Shown: positions 26,362 through 32,792 of the stretch, in pieces
How the letters are laid out: each line of letters starts with the position of its first letter
How positions within the stretch are numbered: the stretch's first letter is position 1
Origin: Anaerolineales bacterium
GTDB taxonomy: Bacteria; Chloroflexota; Anaerolineae; Anaerolineales; DRMV01
Reading direction: 5' to 3'
Length of the DNA: 46,469 nucleotides
Assembly (NCBI GenBank): GCA_026996855.1
Contig: JALWJZ010000060.1
Location: forward strand, 1-46,469
Translations under genes and position numbers: made by a program
Notes under the pieces: generated by a model
Database searches by the model: none
Told to the model about the DNA's origin: nothing
Seen by the model: the letters and a program-made list of their open reading frames with translations, nothing else

Positions 26362-27075
26362 ATGGCGGACACCGTAACACCAGTGACCGAAATCAAACGC
26401 AAAATGCATTTCAAGGGCCGCATTCTCAAAATCACCACGGCCGGCGCGGTGGTAGACATCGGCCTGGACAAGCCGGCCATCATCCACATCTCCCAACTTT
26501 CGCGGGAGCCGGTGCGCCGGGTGGAAGACGTGGTCCAGGTAGGGCAGGAAGTGGACGTGTGGGTGCGCCGCGTTACGTCCAAAGGCATTATCGAACTCAC
26601 CATGATTGAACCCTACAAGTGGGAATGGCGGGAACTCAAGCCGGGTGTGGTGGTCAACGGCCGGGTGGTCAAGGTGCTCAACAGCGGCATCGAGGTGGAC
26701 ATCGGCGCGCCCGTGCTGGCCTTCGTCCCCATCGCGGAGATGAGCCATGCTTACATCCGCCACCCCTCCGACCTGGTGCAGGAGGGTGATGAAATCGAGG
26801 CCAAGGTCATCGAGGTAAACCGGCGACGGCGGCGCATCCGCTTGAGCATGCGTGCGCTGGAAGCCCTTCCCAAGGCCGAGGAGCAGGAGAAGGACGAAGA
26901 GGCGCGCGTGCCTTTGCCGATGGAGGCGGCCCTGTTGCGGGCCATCGAGGAAGCACGTGCCAAGGCGGCTAACAGCACCGGTCAGGCCCGAGAGGACGCG
27001 CTGGCCCGGGTGCAGGAGTTGGAGCGCATCCTTCGCAACCTGCGGGGCCAGCCGGCCAGGACGGCTTTGAACTGA
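26362..27075 (+). CDS. S1 RNA-binding domain protein (two S1 repeats)
   Basis: A protein of 237 residues with two S1 OB-fold domains (about 14-85 and 94-165), each with a typical GRILKI..AGAVVDIG or GRVVKVLNSGIEVDIG opening, then a charged helical tail to the end. Single S1 pairs of this sort bind RNA and ribosomes, as in short S1-like proteins or general stress protein 13-like factors; the exact role is unknown. The start at 26362 follows AAAGGAGG; an open frame upstream lies inside dnaX. It follows dnaX by 64 bases and ends at a strong terminator. Confidence 0.88.
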   Translation: MADTVTPVTEIKRKMHFKGRILKITTAGAVVDIGLDKPAIIHISQLSREPVRRVEDVVQVGQEVDVWVRRVTSKGIIELTMIEPYKWEWRELKPGVVVNGRVVKVLNSGIEVDIGAPVLAFVPIAEMSHAYIRHPSDLVQEGDEIEAKVIEVNRRRRRIRLSMRALEALPKAEEQEKDEEARVPLPMEAALLRAIEEARAKAANSTGQAREDALARVQELERILRNLRGQPARTALN

Positions 27076-27116
27076 AAGGGGTGTCTGAAGCCCGATGGGT
27101 TCTCAGACACCCCTTT
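27075..27116 (+). terminator. Terminator after the S1-domain gene
   Basis: A 14-bp perfect stem (27075-27088 with 27103-27116; AAAGGGGTGTCTGA), immediately after the stop codon, ending in CCCCTTT. Confidence 0.75.
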
Positions 27117-27216
27117 GCATCCTTCCAAAGGATGGGAAGCCGGGTCCAACCCTTTCCATGGCTTTGACAACTTGCTCGCTTGCCGGTTGTTTTGCCCCTT
27201 CCTGGTTGGAGGCCCT

Positions 27217-27462
27217 ATGACGGACGACCCGCGCCACTTGTTCCAGGATTTCGACGACGAGGAAGCAGGCCCGGAAGACCTTTACGATTACGAGGATGTT
27301 GCGGAGGCCCCCCGCCGGTCTGCGGTTGTGCGAAAACGCCGCAGAGGGTGGGGCCTCACGCCATTCCAATGGTTCGTCCTTTCCCTCCTGCTGTTCCTTA
27401 GCGTGGCTTTGCTCAGTTTCTTCTTTTTGCTTCTGACCAATCGAATCGTGCTTCCCCTGTAG
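27217..27462 (+). CDS. Small single-pass membrane protein, unknown
   Basis: I do not recognise this protein. Its 81 residues show an acidic first third (DDPRHLFQDFDDEEAGPEDL), a basic patch (RKRRRG, about 47-52) and one membrane segment at about 56-78, giving a C-terminal anchor with an acidic cytoplasmic tail. The start follows TTGGAGG six bases upstream; the frame is open further upstream but without a ribosome site. It sits alone between a terminator and a convergent MFS gene only 28 bases away. Confidence 0.65.
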   Translation: MTDDPRHLFQDFDDEEAGPEDLYDYEDVAEAPRRSAVVRKRRRGWGLTPFQWFVLSLLLFLSVALLSFFFLLLTNRIVLPL

Positions 27463-27490
27463 GGAACGCATGGGGTCGATCGCGGCCTGG

Positions 27491-28867
27491 TCATGCGTCC
27501 CTGGAGCGATTGGTGTGGTTGTTGGGGGCCAGCAGGGAAAGGCCTATCAGGAAGAAGGCCAGCACGGTCAACACCCGAAAAGCCATACTGTACCCATAAG
27601 CCTGGTCGGAAAAACTGGCGGCCACCGCGCCGATGAGGGCTGCGGACAGCATCTGGCCGATTTTGGTCACCACCGAAATCAGCGCCTGGGTACTGGCCCG
27701 TTCTTCGATCGCGCTGACCTGGAGCATGAGATAGCGCACAGGCGCACCCAGGAGCGCGGAGAGTCCCAGTCCCATCAGAACGGCCGCGGTGTAGAAAAGC
27801 GACGTGGTCATCTTCCCAAGGCCGAGCAAAAGCAGGCCCACCGTCAGCATCGTGGTCCCGCTCAGCAAGACCCTTCGCGGACCGATGGCATCCAGCAGGC
27901 GGCCAAAGGTCGGCGCGCCCACGGCCAGGCTCAGGGCAACGGGGGCCAGCATGAAACTGGCGGTGTGGGGCGCCACGTTCAGGTGAAGCACCAACAGGGT
28001 GGGCAGAAAAGCGGCCGCGCCTTCCAGGATGCCGGCGCCGAAGGAGAGGGCCAGGCTGAGGCGGGCCAGAGGGTGGCGTACGCTGCTCAGGGGGAAGACG
28101 GGGTCCGGCACGCGGGTTTCCCATTGCAGCAGAAACAGGGTGAACACCAGGCCCGCGACCAAGAGCAGGCCCACGTGGTCCCGTACCAGGCTTTGGGCCA
28201 CGTGCCGGGCGTCCAGTCGGTTGAAGCCCAGGGTCCAGGTCGTCAGTGCCGCGGCCAGGAGCAGCGTGCCGACGCCGTCCCAGGGCTTGCGCTGGGCCGC
28301 GCGCGTGGTGGGGAGCACCTTCCATGCCGCGGGCAGGAGGAGAAGGGCCAGAGGCAAAGGCCCCCAAAAGATGAGGCGCCAGGAGTAACGGAGAAGGATG
28401 CCTCCCACCAGCGGCCCGATGATGAAGGCCAGGCCGAAGACCGCGCCGATCATGCCCAGGGCGCGGCCGCGTTTTTCCTTGGGTACCACATCGCCGATGA
28501 CCGCGGCCGCGACGGGGAAGATACCCCCGGAACCGAAGCCCTGCACCGCACGACCGGCAATCAGCCAGCCCAGGGTGGGTGCCATCGCGGCCAGAATGGA
28601 GCCGAGGACGAAGAGGAGCACGTCCAGCATGTAAACGGGCCGACGGCCGAAACGGTCCGCCAGTTTGGCCATAATGGGCGTGCTGACCAGGTTCAGCAGC
28701 AGGTAAGCGGCAAACACCCATGAGACCAGCCGGTCGTTGGCGGAAAAATCGGCCCGGATGGCCGGCAGGGCTGGCCCGACGATGGCAATGTCCATCGCGG
28801 CCATGAGCACACCCAGGAAGAGCACGGGAAGCAACCAACGGGACGTGGCACGGTTTTCTGCGGTCAT
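27491..28867 (-). CDS. MFS transporter, DHA2-like drug efflux family
   Basis: A protein of 458 residues with about 12-14 membrane segments. The N-terminal half carries MDIAIVGPALPAI (helix 1, with the DHA2-type acidic residue) and motif A LADRFGRRPVY; motif C-like glycines appear in IGPLVGG. Members export drugs or metabolites with proton antiport from the inner membrane. The start at 28867 follows AAGGAG; the upstream in-frame start at 28978 is not supported. It reads toward the small membrane gene on the other strand and lies 126 bases after mutY, with no clear terminator between them. Confidence 0.9.
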   Translation of the reverse strand: MTAENRATSRWLLPVLFLGVLMAAMDIAIVGPALPAIRADFSANDRLVSWVFAAYLLLNLVSTPIMAKLADRFGRRPVYMLDVLLFVLGSILAAMAPTLGWLIAGRAVQGFGSGGIFPVAAAVIGDVVPKEKRGRALGMIGAVFGLAFIIGPLVGGILLRYSWRLIFWGPLPLALLLLPAAWKVLPTTRAAQRKPWDGVGTLLLAAALTTWTLGFNRLDARHVAQSLVRDHVGLLLVAGLVFTLFLLQWETRVPDPVFPLSSVRHPLARLSLALSFGAGILEGAAAFLPTLLVLHLNVAPHTASFMLAPVALSLAVGAPTFGRLLDAIGPRRVLLSGTTMLTVGLLLLGLGKMTTSLFYTAAVLMGLGLSALLGAPVRYLMLQVSAIEERASTQALISVVTKIGQMLSAALIGAVAASFSDQAYGYSMAFRVLTVLAFFLIGLSLLAPNNHTNRSRDA

Positions 28868-28993
28868 GGCCTTTGCTCCTTTGTAAACGGGTCCGCCGGT
28901 CGCGATTCCAAAGGTGGCCGGACGGCGTCCGGGAGTTTTCGCTCCATCCGAGTGTGTCGGTGCCTTCGAAAGGCCCAAGGCCCCATCTTCCCG

Positions 28994-30112
28994 TCAGGCT
29001 TTTGGCTCCGGCGTGGGTTTGGCCAAACACAGTCTGGGGTCCTGTTGCAGCCGACGGGCGATGAGCCGGTCCACTTTGCCCATGGGGTAGGCGTCCAGCC
29101 GGGAAAGGGGGACCCAGGCCACTCGTTGTCCTTCCTGCGGGTGCGGTTCGCCTTGTACAGGGATGGCGCACAGCGCGTGCAGGGTGATGCGAAAATGGGA
29201 GTAGGCATGGCGAAAGGTGCCCACTCGGCCCCCCACGCGAACCTTCAGAGCCAGTTCTTCTTCTATCTCCCGAGCCAGGGCCTGTTCCAGGGTTTCGCCG
29301 GGTTCCACCTTGCCGCCGGGAAATTCCCATAAGCCGCCCAGTAGGCTGCCTTCGGGCCGTTGGGCCAGGAGGACCCGGTTTCCCCGGCGGATGACTCCGG
29401 CCACCACGGTGTAATGGGGCGTCTTCTTGCGGGGGGAGCGTCGGGGCCATTGGGTAGGCTGCCCCAAGGCATAGGCCCGACACCAGGGGCGCAATGGACA
29501 GACCGTGCATCGAGGTTTTTGGGGAAGACATACCGTCGCGCCCAGGTCCATCAGGGCCTGGTTGTAATCCGCAGCCCGGCCCGGTGGTAGATGCTCCTGG
29601 GCCAGGTGCCAGAGCCGACGAACCCCTTGAGGTCGATCGATGGGTTCCTCCAGGGCAAAGAGCCGGGCCAGCACCCGCTTGACGTTGCCGTCCAGTACGG
29701 CCACGTCCTGACCGAAGGCGATGGACGCGATGGCCCGCGCGGTGTACGGCCCGATGCCGGGCAGTTTTTCCAATTCTTCCGGCGATGAGGGAAGCCGTCC
29801 GCCGTATCGGGCCACGATTTCGCGCGCGGCTTTCAGCAAATATAGGGCGCGTCGGTAGTACCCCAGACCCTCCCAAAGGTGGAGCACTTCCTGGGTGTCG
29901 GCCCGGGCCAGGTCTTCCACCGTGGGAAAACGCGCCATCCAGCGCCGGAAGTAGGGTTCCACGGTGTCGGTGCGGGTTTGTTGTAGCATAACCTCGGCCA
30001 CCCAAACGGAATAAGGGTCGGGCCGTTCCTGGCGCCAGGGGAAGGTGCGCCGTTCCCGTTGATACCATTCCAGCAGGGCCTGAACCCAGGGAGGCATGGT
30101 TGCAGAGGGCAT
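28994..30112 (-). CDS. mutY: A/G-specific adenine glycosylase with intact Nudix domain
   Basis: Removes adenine mispaired with 8-oxoguanine. The 372 residues hold catalytic Glu40 (AEVMLQQT), the helix-hairpin-helix LPGIGPYTA (117-125), catalytic Asp141 (LDGNVKR) and the [4Fe-4S] ligands Cys195, 202, 205 and 211. Residues 233-365 form a Nudix domain whose box at 267-289 (GGKVEPGE ... REIEEE) keeps all catalytic residues, unlike many MutY C-terminal domains. It may therefore also hydrolyse an oxidised nucleotide. The start is either 30112 or a second ATG at 30097. Confidence 0.94.
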   Translation of the reverse strand: MPSATMPPWVQALLEWYQRERRTFPWRQERPDPYSVWVAEVMLQQTRTDTVEPYFRRWMARFPTVEDLARADTQEVLHLWEGLGYYRRALYLLKAAREIVARYGGRLPSSPEELEKLPGIGPYTARAIASIAFGQDVAVLDGNVKRVLARLFALEEPIDRPQGVRRLWHLAQEHLPPGRAADYNQALMDLGATVCLPQKPRCTVCPLRPWCRAYALGQPTQWPRRSPRKKTPHYTVVAGVIRRGNRVLLAQRPEGSLLGGLWEFPGGKVEPGETLEQALAREIEEELALKVRVGGRVGTFRHAYSHFRITLHALCAIPVQGEPHPQEGQRVAWVPLSRLDAYPMGKVDRLIARRLQQDPRLCLAKPTPEPKA

Positions 30113-30156
30113 GGAAAATTCCGCTTACTTCACCGTCAGGGATGGGAAATGCAAAG

Positions 30157-30183
30157 CCCCTCGAGTGCCGTTTCGCCGAGGGG
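30157..30183 (-). terminator. Possible terminator upstream of mutY
   Basis: A 7-bp GC-rich stem (CCCCTCG / CGAGGGG) in the 218-base gap between mutY and the unknown gene at 30331, with a short T-containing tail (CTTTGCATTT) on the minus strand. Nothing else convincing lies in this gap. Confidence 0.35.
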
Positions 30184-30330
30184 GATTTCAAAAACCTTTC
30201 TGGCAACGTCCGCCGTCGGCGGGTAGGCCTTGTCCGGCAGGCAACCGGGTTTCTCGAGAGCCGAATACAGCCCCTTGTCTACCTGCTTGCATTGAGAAGA
30301 CCCGTTGTTCCTCATGGCGGGTGAGGCGCG

Positions 30331-30648
30331 TCAAAAGAATTGGAAGGTGGGTTTGTAAGGCACCAACTTATACCGATAGTTGGTGATGTATTGTTTCAAC
30401 CTGCGCTCCATGTCTTTCCATTGACGCGACCTCAAAATCGAGAGCGCGGCTTCCAGCGAAGGCGCGCGAGCCGTGGCCAGAATTTGAGGGTAATCGCCGT
30501 ACACGGTGAACCAGGCTTCTTCGGGTTCCAGCCCCAGTTGTTGCAAGGCGGGGATGAATTCCTGCACGATGAATTCGAAGTAATCCTGTTCGTGGCCGGG
30601 GAGGATGTCCCAGGTCATCAGGAGTTTCACGGGTTGTTTCGAAGTCAC
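30331..30648 (-). CDS. Conserved-looking small protein, possible dimeric alpha-beta barrel
   Basis: I cannot name the family. About 105 residues, with motifs KLLMTWDILPGHEQDYFEF, EAWFTVYGDYPQILA and MERRLKQYITNYRYKLVP; the alternation and length resemble small ferredoxin-like (dimeric alpha-beta barrel) proteins. A GTG at 30648 is preferred because GGAG lies eight bases upstream; another GTG at 30657 is in frame. It is 13 bases after the MBL-fold gene, so the two form one unit. Confidence 0.7.
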   Translation of the reverse strand: MTSKQPVKLLMTWDILPGHEQDYFEFIVQEFIPALQQLGLEPEEAWFTVYGDYPQILATARAPSLEAALSILRSRQWKDMERRLKQYITNYRYKLVPYKPTFQFF

Positions 30649-30661
30649 GGCCTTCACTCCG

Positions 30662-31297
30662 CTACAGATTGGGTTCCAGAAGGACCAGTTTCGGTTCCGC
30701 AGGAAGGGATGAACGGGTTACTTTCAAACTGGGCATGCGTTGGGGCGAGGTTTCCCCCATGAGTTTGAGAAAACGCTCAATGGGGTACAGGTCCAGGCGG
30801 ATGTCCGGTGTTTTATAGGCCATGGGAACGATGAGGGCGGGTTCGATGAGGGAAATCACATCCACGGCCTGAGAAGGGTTCAGCCCGTCCCGCGGCCCGC
30901 CCACAGGTATCAGCACCACATCCACCGGGCCGATGCTTTCGATGTCCTTATGGGAAGGCACTTTGTCGAGGCCGCCCAGGTGCGCTACGGTGACGCCGTC
31001 GTACTCGTAGACGAAAATCAATCGGTGGCCTTCTCCTTTGCCGCTTTTGAGGGGCAGGCCGATGATAAACACCCCACCGATTTCGTATTCGCCGGGGGCA
31101 TTCAGCACTTTCTTCACGCCCCGTAGACCTTTGACGTGCCCGTGTTTCGGCCCGGGAGCACTCACGGTGACTACATCGGCACGGGTCTTGATGGGTTTGT
31201 AGCCGACGATTTGCGAGTCAAAGGGGTCGGCAAGCACCGTGGCCAACCCCCTTTGACTTAAACGAAAACAGTAGTGGCCGTACCATACAATTTCCAT
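30662..31297 (-). CDS. UlaG-like MBL-fold protein with lost metal ligands
   Basis: A protein of 211 residues with the fold of UlaG-like metallo-beta-lactamase hydrolases (MEIVWYGHYCFRL, LADPFD, NAPGEYEIGGVFIIG, VDVVLIPVGG). The metal site is degraded. Where the family has an S-H-D-H-x-D-H type motif this protein has SAPGPKHGH (46-54), the GDLG aspartate is Gly109, and the late HYKT histidine is Ala160. It is therefore probably not a conventional dinuclear hydrolase and may be a binding or regulatory protein. The ribosome site is GGGAGG, and an extended -10 promoter lies just upstream. Confidence 0.82.
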   Translation of the reverse strand: MEIVWYGHYCFRLSQRGLATVLADPFDSQIVGYKPIKTRADVVTVSAPGPKHGHVKGLRGVKKVLNAPGEYEIGGVFIIGLPLKSGKGEGHRLIFVYEYDGVTVAHLGGLDKVPSHKDIESIGPVDVVLIPVGGPRDGLNPSQAVDVISLIEPALIVPMAYKTPDIRLDLYPIERFLKLMGETSPQRMPSLKVTRSSLPAEPKLVLLEPNL

Positions 31298-31318
31298 GGC
31301 GACCTCCCGATGAGAGGG

Positions 31319-31327
31319 ATTATATCA
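31319..31327 (-). promoter_or_regulatory. Extended -10 promoter of the MBL-fold unit
   Basis: On the minus strand TGA precedes a perfect TATAAT (31324 down to 31319), 21 bases before the start codon at 31297, leaving a very short leader that includes the GGGAGG ribosome site. No -35 is evident. Confidence 0.55.
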
Positions 31328-31446
31328 CAGGGCGTCCCTGTTCGACGCTGGCGAACAGGTGCAGTAAGAGGACGGACTTTCCGAAACAGGCGAGTGGGAA
31401 TGGGCTGGCCCTGGGGGAAGGTTATTGGGCACCTCTGGCGCGGCGG

Positions 31447-31500
31447 GATACACAAGCAGGACAGGTCTTCTCCCGGGATAAAATCCGGGGCCTGTGTATC
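31447..31500. repeat. Tandem hairpin element, copy 1
   Basis: First of two homologous inverted-repeat elements in a 531-base gap without genes (31298-31828). Outer arms GATACACA / TGTGTATC (31447-31454, 31493-31500), then ACAGG / CCTGT (31461-31465, 31491-31495, sharing bases with the outer arms) and CCCGGG / TCCGGG around an ATAAAA loop. The inner core matches copy 2 closely while the outer arms differ in sequence yet still pair. The strand of any transcript is unknown; an extended -10 on the minus strand lies upstream at 31603-31611. Confidence 0.5.
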
Positions 31501-31517
31501 ACCTATTTGCGGTTGTC

Positions 31518-31572
31518 GGCAGCAGGGACAGGACTTATCCCGGGTGAGAACCCGGGGGGCCTGTATGCTGCC
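31518..31572. repeat. Tandem hairpin element, copy 2
   Basis: Second copy, 17 bases after the first. Stems: GGCAGCA / TGCTGCC (31518-31524, 31566-31572), ACAGG / CCTGT (31528-31532, 31560-31564) and CCCGGGT / ACCCGGG (31539-31545, 31550-31556) with a GAGA tetraloop. The internal loop ACTTAT corresponds to TCTTCT in copy 1. It could be a structured RNA, a REP-like repeat or a protein-binding site. Confidence 0.5.
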
Positions 31573-31602
31573 CAAGCCTTCTACGGGCCCCGTTGCATCT
31601 AC

Positions 31603-31611
31603 AGTATAACA
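31603..31611 (-). promoter_or_regulatory. Possible extended -10 promoter reading through the hairpins
   Basis: Minus-strand TGT-TATACT (31608 down to 31603). Transcription would run through both hairpin copies toward the MBL-fold gene. No -35 is seen. The stretch from here to 31785 shows no gene, only short frames without ribosome sites. Confidence 0.3.
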
Positions 31612-31785
31612 CAAAAACGTAGCATAGAGTTGCCATCTTTTTTGCTGTTTGCTGGGACTGCGTGCTGTGGGTGCAAGGACGGTTTCAAAATGTGCACCAG
31701 GGAACATACGGCCAACTGCGGATTGGCGAAGGTTCTCCAGGTGGGACTGGAGGAAAACGGGTAAATTATGGGGGGTTTCGATTGC

Positions 31786-31814
31786 TTGACGCTGTTTTAC
31801 CGGAGTTTTATACT
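31786..31814 (+). promoter_or_regulatory. Sigma-70-type promoter of tRNA-Pro
   Basis: TTGACG (31786-31791), a 17-base spacer and TATACT (31809-31814), 14 bases before the tRNA. It has the clearest two-box layout in the window. Confidence 0.75.
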
Positions 31815-31828
31815 ACTTGATGCACGTT

Positions 31829-31901
31829 CGGGGTGTAGCGCAGGTGGTAGCGCACCGCGTTTGGGGCGCGGGGGTCGGCGGTTCGAGTCCGCCCACCCCG
31901 A
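31829..31901 (+). tRNA. tRNA-Pro (anticodon TGG)
   Basis: Seven-base acceptor stem CGGGGTG / CACCCCG, discriminator A, D arm GCGC...GCGC, anticodon stem CCGCG / CGCGG with loop TTTGGGG (anticodon TGG at 31862-31864), T arm GGCGG-TTCGAGT-CCGCC. CCA is not encoded. A T-rich stretch and a small GC hairpin (CTGCC/GGCAG) follow. Confidence 0.95.
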
Positions 31902-32003
31902 CTTGTTTTTCTGCCGCGCGGGCAGCCCCGTCCGTGGGGCCGAAGCCCGCCGTCGGTTTGGTCTGTTTCGACATCAGCATCCATCCCTGGCGTGAGGAGA
32001 GCC

Positions 32004-32312
32004 ATGAGCAAGCCGAAATACGAGTTCATCATCGAGGCCGTTCATCGAGAGAACGGTCGGGTGGCTTGGGTGCGAGGGTATCGTCGGCGGTTCGTGCATT
32101 ACTCGGACCGGGAAATCCTCTCCCGAGGGGAATTGATTCGTTGGTTGGTGGAAGGCAAGGCCGTGGCCGTGGGGCAGCGGCGTCCGTTGATGGGCAACGA
32201 TTTCGACATCCAGGACGAAGTGGTGCTGCTTTTCCGTGAGGGCAAGCCCTGGCTGGGCACGGCTTCGAACCCCCAAGGGGAGCGGGAACTGGAAGGCGTG
32301 CCCGAGGTATAG
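32004..32312 (+). CDS. Hypothetical protein, 102 residues
   Basis: I do not recognise it. It is a soluble, charged protein with mixed strand/helix character (KYEFIIEAVHRENGRVAWVRGYRRR, then DREILSRGELIRWLVEGK). No cysteines, membrane segment or nucleotide-binding motif are seen. The start at 32004 follows GAGGAGAG; a codon 12 bases upstream is in frame but less well placed. It lies 102 bases after tRNA-Pro and 27 bases before a small membrane protein, and may share their transcript. Confidence 0.7.
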   Translation: MSKPKYEFIIEAVHRENGRVAWVRGYRRRFVHYSDREILSRGELIRWLVEGKAVAVGQRRPLMGNDFDIQDEVVLLFREGKPWLGTASNPQGERELEGVPEV

Positions 32313-32339
32313 CCCTGCAGGCCGGAAGGAGGCCGGGCA

Positions 32340-32606
32340 ATGGGTGTGGCTTCGATGTTGGTCGGTTTGTTCGCGCTGGGAAGCGCATGCGTGGCCTTCA
32401 TGCCCGCATTGAATCTGGTCAATTACTGCGTGACCTTCCCTCTGGCTTTGCTGGGCATCGTCTTGAGCCTTGTGGCCCTGGCTTCTCCGCCGGAGCGGGT
32501 CTCTCGGCTCGCGGCGGGCACCGGGCTGGCTTTGAGTTTGCTGGCCATGCTCCTGGCCGGCGTGCGCGTGGTCATCAGCCTGTTCATTGGTGCCGGGATT
32601 TTGTGA
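32340..32606 (+). CDS. Small membrane protein, unknown
   Basis: A protein of 88 residues, almost entirely hydrophobic, with about three membrane segments (about 4-20, 27-47, 58-86) and a short polar loop SPPERVSR. The ribosome site GGAAGGAGG is strong. No family is recognised. It lies between the 102-residue unknown and metG. Confidence 0.7.
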   Translation: MGVASMLVGLFALGSACVAFMPALNLVNYCVTFPLALLGIVLSLVALASPPERVSRLAAGTGLALSLLAMLLAGVRVVISLFIGAGIL

Positions 32607-32735
32607 AGCCAACCCGACCCAGGCCCCGGACGCATGGACGAACCAGGCGTGAGGCTTTGACGGCGCAATGAAAAGCCGTTTTTGTTTTTCGGTGGGCAAA
32701 GCGCCAAGGTGTCCCCGGGTTTCGATGCGAGCCGC

Positions 32736-32765
32736 TGGGGCTTTTCAGGCCCCGTCGGGTTTTGT
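32736..32765 (+). terminator. Hairpin ahead of metG
   Basis: GGGGC / GCCCC stem (32737-32741, 32749-32753) followed by GTCGGGTTTTGTT, in the 186-base gap before metG. It could end the upstream transcript or be a leader structure of metG. There is no T-box signature. Confidence 0.35.
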
Positions 32766-32792
32766 TCTACACCTTTTTCGTAGGAGGTCGGC

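Noticed and set aside
27288-30206. 972-codon minus-strand frame across mutY and the MFS gene
   Set aside because: It overlaps two well-supported same-strand genes in another frame and is rich in Gly, Pro and Arg with no recognisable domain.
31507-31764. 85-codon open frame in the gap before tRNA-Pro
   Set aside because: It has no ribosome site, overlaps the second hairpin element, and shows no protein-like pattern.
32736-32792. T-box or other known riboswitch ahead of metG
   Set aside because: Only a short GC hairpin is present; there is no T-box consensus, specifier loop or SAM-type core.
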